Source: Synergistes sp. (GTDB lineage Bacteria; Synergistota; Synergistia; Synergistales; Synergistaceae). Taken from it: 7,856 bases of DNA. The notes below the pieces were generated by a model. It was not told the DNA's origin. It saw only the letters and a program-made list of their open reading frames with translations, and made no database searches. The DNA is taken from NCBI GenBank assembly GCA_016288355.1, contig JAEEYY010000100.1:1-7856 (forward strand), given 5' to 3'. Below are positions 1 through 5,354 of the stretch, piece by piece (position 1 is the stretch's first letter; each line of letters begins with the position of its first letter). A program made the position numbers and the translations under genes.

Positions 1-567
1 GCTCTGAGGGAGATAACGGCGGAAAATCCCGATCTTCTCGTCCTCTGTGAGCGGTCTGCGGATGAAGCCGCGGTGCAGACCATGCGTGAAGCCTTAAGAC
101 GCGCAAAGAAGCTGAGAGTACTATTTATAATCAGGGATAACTCTACGGAATTATTCTCGCTGGCAGGAGAAAGCACCGGAGTCGGCATCATGCCGGAAGC
201 ATCAGACTTAACTGAGTTCAAAAACGCTATACTGTCTCTTCTGCGCGGGGAACGCTATATAAGCCGGAATGTGCTTAATCCTCTGCCGCACCAGGAGGAG
301 CGGCAGATGCAGCGCGATCTTCTCGCTGATATAACTCCGCGGGAGCGCGAGGTGCTTTACTGGATGGCAAAGGGTCTTAAGAACCGCGAAATATCACAAA
401 AGCTGATTCTGTCTGAAAAAACCGTAAAAAATCATGTGAGCCACATACTGAAAAAACTTGAAACGGAAGACAGGACGAAAGCTGCGGCAATAGCCTGGGA
501 AGAAGGGCTGCCGCTGGTTGAAGAGGAGTTTTTCTCTATTTCATCTCTGCGAGCTGTGATAAAATAG
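1..567 (+). CDS. LuxR/NarL-family response regulator with degenerate receiver domain (5' end missing)
   Basis: The frame is open from base 1, so the gene begins upstream; 188 residues are visible, ending at TAG 565-567. Residues about 1-85 match the second half of a CheY-like receiver: strand 3 (PDLLVL, 10-15), strand 4 (RVLFI) and the final helix. The helix-turn-helix of the LuxR/GerE family follows at about 110-170 (TPREREVL; recognition helix SEKTVKNHVSHILKKL at about 138-153). The position that should hold the phosphorylated Asp after strand 3 is Cys16, and the conserved Lys near strand 5 is replaced by Pro/Glu (about 65-66), so phosphorylation control is unlikely. Family knowledge says such proteins bind DNA as dimers and activate or repress transcription. 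A GTG at 73 is in frame but would split the receiver, so it is not the start. Its target may include the downstream membrane genes, but that is only inferred from proximity. Confidence 0.88.
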   Translation, partial: ALREITAENPDLLVLCERSADEAAVQTMREALRRAKKLRVLFIIRDNSTELFSLAGESTGVGIMPEASDLTEFKNAILSLLRGERYISRNVLNPLPHQEERQMQRDLLADITPREREVLYWMAKGLKNREISQKLILSEKTVKNHVSHILKKLETEDRTKAAAIAWEEGLPLVEEEFFSISSLRAVIK

Positions 568-582
568 GCTTTATGCGATGCC

Positions 583-600
583 AGCGGCTTCGGTGCCGCT
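583..600 (+). other. Stem-loop between regulator gene and flippase-like gene
   Basis: AGCGGC (583-588) and GCCGCT (595-600) form a perfect 6-bp GC-rich stem with a 6-base loop (TTCGGT). It ends one base before the Shine-Dalgarno sequence of the next gene. No U-tract follows, so it is not a classical intrinsic terminator. It could stabilise or segment the mRNA between the two genes, or modulate access to the ribosome-binding site. The structure is read from the sequence; a role is conjecture. Confidence 0.5.
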
Positions 601-615
601 CAGGGAGGGCAAGTT

Positions 616-1656
616 TTGACCGTCCGAAAGAGTTTTTCGATATTTGTGATAATAGTAATCGTCTCGGTGACAGGTATTCTCTCTTTAAGCATAGATGCCT
701 CAACTCTTTCGATGCTCAAAAACGCCGACTTAAAAATGCTGCTTTGCGCTGTCCTGCTCGTATTTGCAGGTTGGGCGCTGGATGCCTTGAAATTTATGAC
801 GCTGGCAAGAGCAGCCGACGAAAAACTCTCTTTCAGATCGACTCTGGCAGTGGTCTGGATAAATTACTTCGGCTGTGCGATAACTCCGATGCAGAGCGGC
901 GGCGGTCCGTTCCAGATATATCTTCTTTATAAAAACGGCGTTTCCGTAGGCAAATCAGTAGCGATAACCCTTGTGCGCACTATTCAGATATTGATGCTTC
1001 TTGCGCTCGTCGTCCCGTTTTCGCTTATTGCAGATCCTGAAGTATTGGGAAATCATACCAGCCTGCGCATCTACGTATGCTATATCGTAGTTTTCGCGTC
1101 CTTCTGCGCGTTTCTTCTTGCAGTAAGCGTCACTCGCCCTCAATGGGTGAAACACTGGGTAAATGCTTTTCTTGTCTGGGGGCACAAACTGGGCCTGCTT
1201 AAGTCCAAATACCTGCTCAGGGCGGTTCGCTGGGTCGGAAAAGAGATAGATGCATACAACTCAAACATCAAGCTCTTTACCTCAACGGGCAAATGGTACT
1301 TTATCCTTTCGCTTTTCCTGGCGATGATCCATCTTATCGTATATATGTCTGTAATGCCCTGTCTGATAAAAGCAGCCGGATTTGAAGTCAATTATCTGCG
1401 CTGTCTGCTTGCGGAGTCCCTTCTGCTCTTCATGCTCTATTTTGTCCCGACGCCGGGGGCAAGCGGAGCCGCAGAAGGAGGAGCGGCGGCCGTTTTTGGT
1501 CTCTTCGTCCCCTGGAACGTTGCAGGAGTGATGGCGGTGGCCTGGAGACTGATAACGGAATACAGCGGGATAGTTATAGGCACTGTAATAGTTGTAAAGA
1601 TGCTCGGATGGGGCGGTGCGGATAAAGTCATGAGAGAAAGTGACAATGACGATTAA
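616..1656 (+). CDS. Flippase-like polytopic membrane protein (lysylphosphatidylglycerol synthase TM-region family)
   Basis: A 346-residue integral membrane protein. The start is TTG 616, chosen because AGGGAGGG (602-609) lies 6 bases upstream and the protein then opens with a short basic N-terminus and a hydrophobic helix (about 6-25). Further likely membrane segments lie at about 40-58, 113-138, 151-172, 226-247, 259-277 and 310-330. Two motifs identify the family (PF03706/TIGR00374 type): a Gly-rich loop PMQSGGGPFQIYLL at 91-104, and VPTPGASGAAEGG at 277-289, corresponding to the usual PTPGGxGxxE signature. The family includes the flippase half of MprF and archaeal AglD. Stand-alone members like this one, lacking the aminoacyl-transferase domain, have mostly unknown substrates, presumed to be lipids or lipid-linked sugars. 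It is followed 14 bases later by a membrane methyltransferase gene, so an envelope-lipid role is plausible. Family assignment is firm; transport function is inferred. Confidence 0.88.
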   Translation: MTVRKSFSIFVIIVIVSVTGILSLSIDASTLSMLKNADLKMLLCAVLLVFAGWALDALKFMTLARAADEKLSFRSTLAVVWINYFGCAITPMQSGGGPFQIYLLYKNGVSVGKSVAITLVRTIQILMLLALVVPFSLIADPEVLGNHTSLRIYVCYIVVFASFCAFLLAVSVTRPQWVKHWVNAFLVWGHKLGLLKSKYLLRAVRWVGKEIDAYNSNIKLFTSTGKWYFILSLFLAMIHLIVYMSVMPCLIKAAGFEVNYLRCLLAESLLLFMLYFVPTPGASGAAEGGAAAVFGLFVPWNVAGVMAVAWRLITEYSGIVIGTVIVVKMLGWGGADKVMRESDNDD

Positions 1657-1670
1657 AAGACGGGGTAAAA

Positions 1671-2255
1671 ATGAGAATAAATAAAAAAATAAGCGATGCG
1701 GCGTTCAAATGCAGAGGCCTTTTCTGGGGTATATTCGCAGCGGGTATGCTTATATTTCCCGCGACATTCTCCTGTACACGCTTCATAGCAGGCGTCGTGC
1801 TTCTTATCGCAGGGCAGCTTCTTAGACTGTGGGCTGCCGGCTATATCCCCAAGTACCGGACCGAAGTAATAGGCGCTCCTGTATTGATCACCTGGGGGCC
1901 GTACAAATGGATCAGAAATCCGCTGTACGCGGGAAACGCGCTGATGGGGCTCGGCTGGTCCCTTATGGCTGGCTGGTGGTGGGTGGCGGCATTTGCCGCG
2001 GCTTTCCTCATACTTTACTCGCTGATAGTAATACCGGCGGAAGAAGAGTTCCTTGCCGGCAAGTTCGGCGTTCAGTATGAGGATTACAGGAAAAAAGTCC
2101 CTGCGCTGATACCCTGGCCGCGCGCCGGTTTTCCGTCTGCTTCGCCGCACGAGAAGCCGTTTGACGCAAAACGCTCATGGGAACAGGAGATATATTCGAT
2201 TCGCGTTAATCTGGTCATTACCGCGCTGTTAATGCTCAGGCTCTTCCTGCTGTAA
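1671..2255 (+). CDS. Membrane methyltransferase, isoprenylcysteine/phospholipid methyltransferase-like
   Basis: 194 residues, ATG 1671, with only a weak ribosome-binding site (GGGG at 1662-1665). It begins 14 bases after the flippase-like gene and may rely on coupling. Hydrophobic helices lie at about 16-32, 38-56, 88-121 (long, probably a hairpin) and 178-194. The diagnostic ICMT/PEMT region is present: GPYKWIRNPLYAGN at 76-89, then EEEFLAGKFG and YEDYRKKV at about 124-143, ending in LIPWP. In this superfamily these segments bind S-adenosylmethionine at the cytoplasmic membrane face. The RNP variant, in place of the more usual RHP, is to my knowledge common in bacterial members. The acceptor is unknown: phospholipid, isoprenoid or another small lipophilic molecule. 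Bacteria generally lack prenylated CaaX proteins, so a protein carboxyl-methyl role is unlikely. The C-terminal extension after residue 150, ending in an extra helix, is slightly longer than in minimal members. Confidence 0.85.
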   Translation: MRINKKISDAAFKCRGLFWGIFAAGMLIFPATFSCTRFIAGVVLLIAGQLLRLWAAGYIPKYRTEVIGAPVLITWGPYKWIRNPLYAGNALMGLGWSLMAGWWWVAAFAAAFLILYSLIVIPAEEEFLAGKFGVQYEDYRKKVPALIPWPRAGFPSASPHEKPFDAKRSWEQEIYSIRVNLVITALLMLRLFLL

Positions 2256-2270
2256 TTGTTTTAGAGTTAC

Positions 2271-2285
2271 CTGCGGCAGCCGCAG
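2271..2285 (+). other. Stem-loop 15 bases after the methyltransferase stop, possible non-classical terminator
   Basis: CTGCGG (2271-2276) and CCGCAG (2280-2285) form a perfect 6-bp stem around a 3-base loop (CAG). Its place just after the stop codon of the last gene in the upstream unit suits a transcript 3' end. No U-tract follows on either strand, so intrinsic termination is not well supported; it may instead protect the 3' end from exonucleases. The pairing is seen; the role is inferred. Confidence 0.35.
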
Positions 2286-2343
2286 CAGCTTCCGGCATAT
2301 GACAATATCAAGTTATTGGATTCATTGGATACTTCTATTTACC

Positions 2344-2381
2344 GCATGACCGTCGTGAACGGCAGCAGGCGTCATGCCTGC
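2344..2381. repeat. Overlapping, mutually exclusive inverted repeats
   Basis: GCATGAC (2344-2350) pairs with GTCATGC (2371-2377), a 7-bp stem with a 20-base loop. GCAGGC (2365-2370) pairs with GCCTGC (2376-2381), a 6-bp stem with a 5-base loop. Because GTCATGC and GCCTGC share bases 2376-2377, and GTCATG also supplies the loop of the second hairpin, only one can form at a time. Confidence 0.5.
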
Positions 2382-2434
2382 AGCTGCTGTAACATAATTA
2401 TCTTTTTCCCCTGACTGTCTGCTTTTGGCAAATT

Positions 2435-2498
2435 CATGCACGCCCTGCCGGGGTCGTGCATGCGGCTGATATGGCGGCAGGCTTTGCGGTGCCGCATG
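2435..2498. repeat. Pair of strong competing hairpins
   Basis: Hairpin A: CATGCACG (2435-2442) pairs perfectly with CGTGCATG (2455-2462), continued inward by CCC (2443-2445) with GGG (2451-2453) across a single bulged T, giving 11 bp around a 5-base loop. Hairpin B: CATGCGGC (2459-2466) pairs perfectly with GCCGCATG (2491-2498), 8 bp. The two share bases 2459-2462 and so exclude one another, the layout of an RNA switch or of nested repeat units. Neither is followed by a U-tract on the plus strand. Confidence 0.55.
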
Positions 2499-2540
2499 GC
2501 AGTCATACATGAACTTCCGTCATTTTTATAGCTTTCTTCG

Positions 2541-2594
2541 GCCGGGCATCAGCCGCTCCATTGTGCCTGAGCGAATATGATGCCGGCGCCGGCA
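2541..2594. repeat. Composite hairpin and 14-bp perfect palindrome sharing an arm
   Basis: TGCCGGCGCCGGCA (2581-2594) is a perfect 14-bp palindrome. Its left half can instead pair with upstream sequence: GCCG (2541-2544) plus GCATCA (2546-2551) pair with TGATGC (2578-2583) plus CGGC (2584-2587), with one bulged G. Inside that stem CGCTC (2554-2558) pairs with GAGCG (2569-2573). So 2541-2587 can fold into a two-tier hairpin, or the palindrome can form alone. The palindrome could also be a dyad site for a dimeric DNA-binding protein, about 120 bases upstream of the tmk start. Confidence 0.5.
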
Positions 2595-2682
2595 GCTTCA
2601 CTGCAAATATGACCTGTCCTCCGGTATGATAAGTTCATAGCGGGCAGCGGCTCTTTTCGTTAATTTTTAAATAAATATATGT

Positions 2683-2688
2683 TATGAT
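2683..2688 (+). promoter_or_regulatory. Candidate -10 element of the tmk operon promoter
   Basis: TATGAT differs from the sigma-70 consensus TATAAT at one base and lies in an AT-rich stretch (2655-2700). Transcription from about 2694 would give a leader of roughly 23 bases before the GTG start, containing the Shine-Dalgarno sequence. No good -35 hexamer lies 16-18 bases upstream (best is TTAATT at 2660-2665), so the upstream A/T tracts or an activator may compensate. It is the only promoter-like site seen before the right-hand operon. Confidence 0.4.
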
Positions 2689-2699
2689 AATTGTTTGTA

Positions 2700-2708
2700 A
2701 AGGCGGTG
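2700..2708 (+). promoter_or_regulatory. Ribosome-binding site fixing the tmk start
   Basis: AAGGCGGTG is one mismatch from the ideal AAGGAGGTG and sits 8 bases before GTG 2717. The in-frame ATG at 2684 lies upstream of this site, overlaps the -10 box and would add 11 non-homologous residues, so it is rejected as the start. Confidence 0.7.
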
Positions 2709-2716
2709 CATACGCT

Positions 2717-3325
2717 GTGTTTATTACTTTTGAAGGTATAGACGGCTGCGGAAAGTCAACGCAGGCAAAGATGCTTTTCGAGCTTTTGAATAAAAGCGGG
2801 AGCGCGGTCCTTACGCATGAGCCCGGCGGATGGGATGGCGGTGCGTCGCTCCGCGCACTTGTGCTTAACGGCGGCCTTCGGCACAGCTGGAGTGAATTTT
2901 ACCTTTTCATGCTTGACAGAAGCGAACATGCGGCGCGTGTGATCGAACCTGCCATAGCCGCCGGAAAACATGTCATATGCGAACGCTACCACGATTCTAC
3001 CCTTGCCTATCAGGTTTGGGGCAGGAAGCTGCCTTACGGCCCGCTGCACGACGCATTGTCCCTTGCCTCGCTTCCGGTCCCCAATATTACATTCTTTTTT
3101 TCAATAGCGCCGGAAAAAGCGCTCTCCCGTGTTTCAAAACGGGGCGCGGCAGACGCCTTTGAAAGTGAAGGACTTGCATTTATGAAGCGTGTCGACGAAG
3201 GGTACCGTACGCTTGCGAAAAACGAAAGCACCCGCTGGGTGGTTATCGAATGCGGCGACAAAACGCCCGACGAGATATTTGAATGCGTCAGGAACTCGCT
3301 CAGGGAGAAGGGACTCTGTCTGTGA
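2717..3325 (+). CDS. tmk: Thymidylate kinase (dTMP kinase)
   Basis: 202 residues from GTG 2717; the protein then opens MFITFEGIDGCGKST, as the family does. It phosphorylates dTMP to dTDP with ATP in the cytoplasm, on the route to dTTP. Motifs: Walker A GIDGCGKST (7-15); the EPGG substrate loop (35-38), here THEPGGW where TREPGGT is usual; the DR(Y/H) region as ERYHDST (89-95); TLAYQ (95-99); and a LID-like segment KRGAADAFESEG (141-152), where the common DRFE reads DAFE. Length is normal (about 200-215). First gene of an operon; its stop TGA overlaps the GTG of the delta'-like gene. Tmk next to holB and a PSP1-domain gene is a conserved order also seen in Firmicutes. The His34, Trp39 and Ala147 changes are noted under findings; the rest of the active site looks intact. 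Confidence 0.95.
   Translation: MFITFEGIDGCGKSTQAKMLFELLNKSGSAVLTHEPGGWDGGASLRALVLNGGLRHSWSEFYLFMLDRSEHAARVIEPAIAAGKHVICERYHDSTLAYQVWGRKLPYGPLHDALSLASLPVPNITFFFSIAPEKALSRVSKRGAADAFESEGLAFMKRVDEGYRTLAKNESTRWVVIECGDKTPDEIFECVRNSLREKGLCL
3302..3312 (+). promoter_or_regulatory. Ribosome-binding site for the delta'-like gene, inside the tmk 3' end
   Basis: AGGGAGAAGGG lies 9 bases before GTG 3322. It supports starting the next protein at 3322, with a GTGA overlap with the tmk stop, rather than at ATG 3283, which is upstream of this site and would overlap tmk by 43 bases. Confidence 0.6.
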
Positions 3326-4065
3326 ATCCTGAAACTGCGGTTCTGATAGAGGCGTCAGGCGGCTGGCGGGAACTTACGGCGGCAGCGGAGGAGAACCGCA
3401 TGCCTCAGTCAGTGGGCGCTGTGGTCCCCCGGGTTATGCAGGAAACATTCGCAGAGATGTTCGGACGGATGGTGCTTGGCGATGATAATTTGTGGCAGGA
3501 CGGCAGACATCCGGATATGATAAACGCAGGAGACATATCTTCCCCGCCGGTCATAGACGAATGCAGAAGACTTCAGGGTGAGCTTGCGCTCCATCCGCTT
3601 TCGGCAAAACGGCGGCTCGCTGTGGTATGGAACGCCGCGAAGCTCTCTGCGGAATCATCCAACAGTCTCCTGAAGATCACCGAAGAGCCGCCTGCGCACG
3701 GCATCATCTTATTTATATCGGACGAAGATAAATTTATCCCAACGATAAAAAGCCGGATATGGCTCATACATGTAGATCTGCCAGAGGAGATGATGCAGCC
3801 TAAGGCCATGCCGGAAGGTCACGATGAGTGGGCGGCCTGGATGGAAAATGCAAGAAAGTCTTCTCCGGAGATACTGCTGCTCGAAATGCAGTCATGGGAG
3901 CGTACGCTTGTACAAAAGAACGATTACAAAAGAGCTGCGGAAATTGATTTTCTTGTGCGTATAATTGAGCAAAAGCACCTTTCCGTTCCGCTTATCGAAG
4001 ATATCGTTTTTGCTTTATTCAAGGAGGGAGTCCCTGATGAACAAATATTTGGCGGTTTATGGTAA
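3322..4065 (+). CDS. holB: DNA polymerase III delta'-like clamp-loader subunit, short and degenerate
   Basis: 247 residues from GTG 3322. Delta' is the stator of the clamp loader that places the beta sliding clamp on primed DNA. The family is recognised by HPDM (63-66), IDECRRLQGELALHP (78-92), KRRLAVVWNAAKLS (96-109), NSLLKITEEPP (114-124, the usual NALLKTLEEPP) and FIPTIKSR (138-145, the usual LPTIRSRC). Arg145 corresponds to the arginine finger that delta' offers to the neighbouring DnaX ATPase site. Missing are the Walker A loop, replaced by a VVPRVMQE-like stretch near 34-41, and the zinc-binding cysteine cluster normally just before HPD. The C-terminal collar domain is short or divergent; family members are often about 300-340 residues. 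Position between tmk and ricT matches holB in Firmicutes. The 3' end overlaps ricT by 29 bases. The clamp-loader role is inferred from motifs and context. Confidence 0.82.
   Translation: MNPETAVLIEASGGWRELTAAAEENRMPQSVGAVVPRVMQETFAEMFGRMVLGDDNLWQDGRHPDMINAGDISSPPVIDECRRLQGELALHPLSAKRRLAVVWNAAKLSAESSNSLLKITEEPPAHGIILFISDEDKFIPTIKSRIWLIHVDLPEEMMQPKAMPEGHDEWAAWMENARKSSPEILLLEMQSWERTLVQKNDYKRAAEIDFLVRIIEQKHLSVPLIEDIVFALFKEGVPDEQIFGGLW
4021..4030 (+). promoter_or_regulatory. Ribosome-binding site fixing the ricT start
   Basis: AAGGAGGGAG within the end of the delta'-like gene ends 6 bases before ATG 4037. The open frame extends upstream to 3965, but the residues before 4037 have no homology-like content and are in the coding region of the previous gene, so 4037 is the start. 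Confidence 0.75.
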
Positions 4066-5347
4066 ACCGCGTTATCTCGGCATTATTACATTTGACGGAA
4101 GTGTTGAAAAAGGCAGGACTCTCGTAGTTGAATCTGTGCGCGGCGAGGAACTGGCAGTCATACTGGGTGAGATAACGGAAGAACAGGAAGCTGCCTACCG
4201 TCAGATGCGCAGCACCACGGAACACAGCGACGGGATGGCGAAAAATTCCGAGCCTGTGGTCACGGATCTTGCATTTATCGATTTTGCGTCTGAAGAAGAT
4301 CTTGCAACTGCCGATGACTACCGCATGGAGGAAAAAGGGATCCTGACTTTGGCGAAAGAGCTCCTTGTCCCGCACCAGCTCGATATGAAGCTTATCGACG
4401 TAGAGTTTTTGCGCGAGAAACGCAAGCTCTTTTTCTATTTTTCATCCGATCAGAGAGTGGACTTTCGTGCGTATGTAAGGGATCTGGCCAGAGAATTTAA
4501 GACGCGCATCGAGCTCAGACAGGTCGGCGTGCGGGATGAGGCAAAAATAATCAGAGGACTTGGGCCCTGCGGACAGCCATGCTGCTGCAGCTACTGGCTA
4601 AACCAGTTCTCTCCCGTGTGCATAAAAATGGTCAAGGAACAGAACCTTGCGCTCAACCCGGTCAAGATTTCCGGTATATGCGGACGCCTGATGTGCTGCA
4701 TGTGCTATGAGCACGAGGTCTATCATGAAGCATGGCAGGGTTTTCCAAACCCCGGCACCAAGATAAAGACGCCCAACGGAAATATCCTCGTAAGCGGCAT
4801 AGATCTCTGCTCCAATTCACTGCGCTGCCTTATGCCCGGCAGAGGAGAGATAAAGATCCCCAGAGAGAAATTCGAGGAATTTAAAGAGGTAGTCATGAAC
4901 GGCGGGGAATGGGCCGACGTTCAGGAAGCGGAAGAAGAGGAAAAGTTCGATCCTCAGGATATTTTCCCGATATTTATGCAGCGCCGCGAAGCGAGTATCC
5001 GTACATCCGCCGATGCTGCTGCAGAGACGGACGAAAAACGTGAAAAGAACCCAAATGACGAAGGCGGCGGTGAAGCGGAGACGGAGAACACGGCTGCAGC
5101 GGCAAGAAAAAAGAGAAGACGGCCGCCGCGGCATGACAGCGGAAACAGCGCTGAGAAGCAGGTAAACAGCCGTCAGGAGGAAGCGCACAGAACAAACGCT
5201 TCGCACGAAAACAGGCGTCAGCCGGCAAACAGGCCCCAGCCTGCCGAGGGACAGGAACATGAGAGAAAGCATCATTCAAACCGCCGCAGGCGCCCGGGCA
5301 GCAAAAGGGTGCAGGAGGCGTCACAGCCGTTAAATACAGAGGAGTGA
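4037..5347 (+). CDS. ricT: PSP1-domain Fe-S protein RicT (YaaT family) with long disordered basic tail
   Basis: 436 residues. In Bacillus subtilis RicT (YaaT) joins RicA and RicF in a complex carrying Fe-S clusters that acts with RNase Y in mRNA maturation and affects sporulation and biofilm control. The PSP1 core spans about 95-235: GLGPCGQPCCCSYWL (174-188), FSPVCIKMVKEQNLALNP (191-208) and ISGICGRLMCCMCYE (211-225) are near-canonical. Cysteines at 178, 182-184, 195, 215, 220, 221 and 223 include the likely cluster ligands. From about 293 the protein changes to an acidic stretch, then a low-complexity tail rich in Glu, Arg, Asn, Gln and His with basic clusters RKKRRRPPR (357-365) and NRRRRPGSKR (415-424). 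B. subtilis YaaT has about 275 residues and no such tail, so some 140-160 residues are extra, perhaps RNA-binding (inference). It overlaps the delta' gene by 29 bases and stops 7 bases before ftsY. No ricA or ricF gene is in view. Confidence 0.92.
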   Translation: MNKYLAVYGKPRYLGIITFDGSVEKGRTLVVESVRGEELAVILGEITEEQEAAYRQMRSTTEHSDGMAKNSEPVVTDLAFIDFASEEDLATADDYRMEEKGILTLAKELLVPHQLDMKLIDVEFLREKRKLFFYFSSDQRVDFRAYVRDLAREFKTRIELRQVGVRDEAKIIRGLGPCGQPCCCSYWLNQFSPVCIKMVKEQNLALNPVKISGICGRLMCCMCYEHEVYHEAWQGFPNPGTKIKTPNGNILVSGIDLCSNSLRCLMPGRGEIKIPREKFEEFKEVVMNGGEWADVQEAEEEEKFDPQDIFPIFMQRREASIRTSADAAAETDEKREKNPNDEGGGEAETENTAAAARKKRRRPPRHDSGNSAEKQVNSRQEEAHRTNASHENRRQPANRPQPAEGQEHERKHHSNRRRRPGSKRVQEASQPLNTEE

Positions 5348-5354
5348 AGACGGT

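Larger units (their letters stand above)
2256..2682. other. Gene-free region of 427 bases rich in inverted repeats
   Basis: No reading frame here has both a plausible start with a Shine-Dalgarno sequence and a recognisable product. The longest, 62 codons on the minus strand (2510-2322), has no ribosome-binding site and repetitive low-information content. The stretch instead holds at least five perfect inverted repeats of 6-8 bp, a 14-bp perfect palindrome, a 7-bp direct repeat with 9-base period (ATTGGAT at 2315 and 2324), and an AT-rich run from about 2655 on. It separates the membrane-protein genes from the tmk operon. It could be a non-coding RNA, an interspersed palindromic repeat cluster, or the decayed remains of a gene; sequence alone does not decide. 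Confidence 0.6.

Noticed and set aside
573..932. 119-codon plus-strand frame over the start of the flippase-like gene
   Set aside because: It is out of frame with a clearly conserved membrane protein and has a Cys/Arg-rich composition typical of a shadow frame.
2299..2414. Two tiny plus-strand frames (2299-2349, 16 codons; 2346-2414, 22 codons) joined by an ATGA overlap, possible leader peptides
   Set aside because: Neither start has a Shine-Dalgarno sequence, both are very short, and neither leads to a terminator hairpin with U-tract; chance is the simpler explanation.
2322..2510. Minus-strand frame of 62 codons in the gene-free region
   Set aside because: It has no ribosome-binding site, its content follows the inverted repeats, and all other genes are on the plus strand.
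2503..2628. Minus-strand frame with a GGAGG upstream (around 2618-2622) that could encode about 32 residues from a GTG
   Set aside because: The GGAGG lies about 16 bases from the GTG, too far for normal initiation, and the product has no recognisable features.
2684..2716. ATG 2684 as the tmk start
   Set aside because: It lies upstream of the Shine-Dalgarno sequence, overlaps the -10-like box, and the added residues do not fit the family N-terminus, which begins just before FITFEGIDG.
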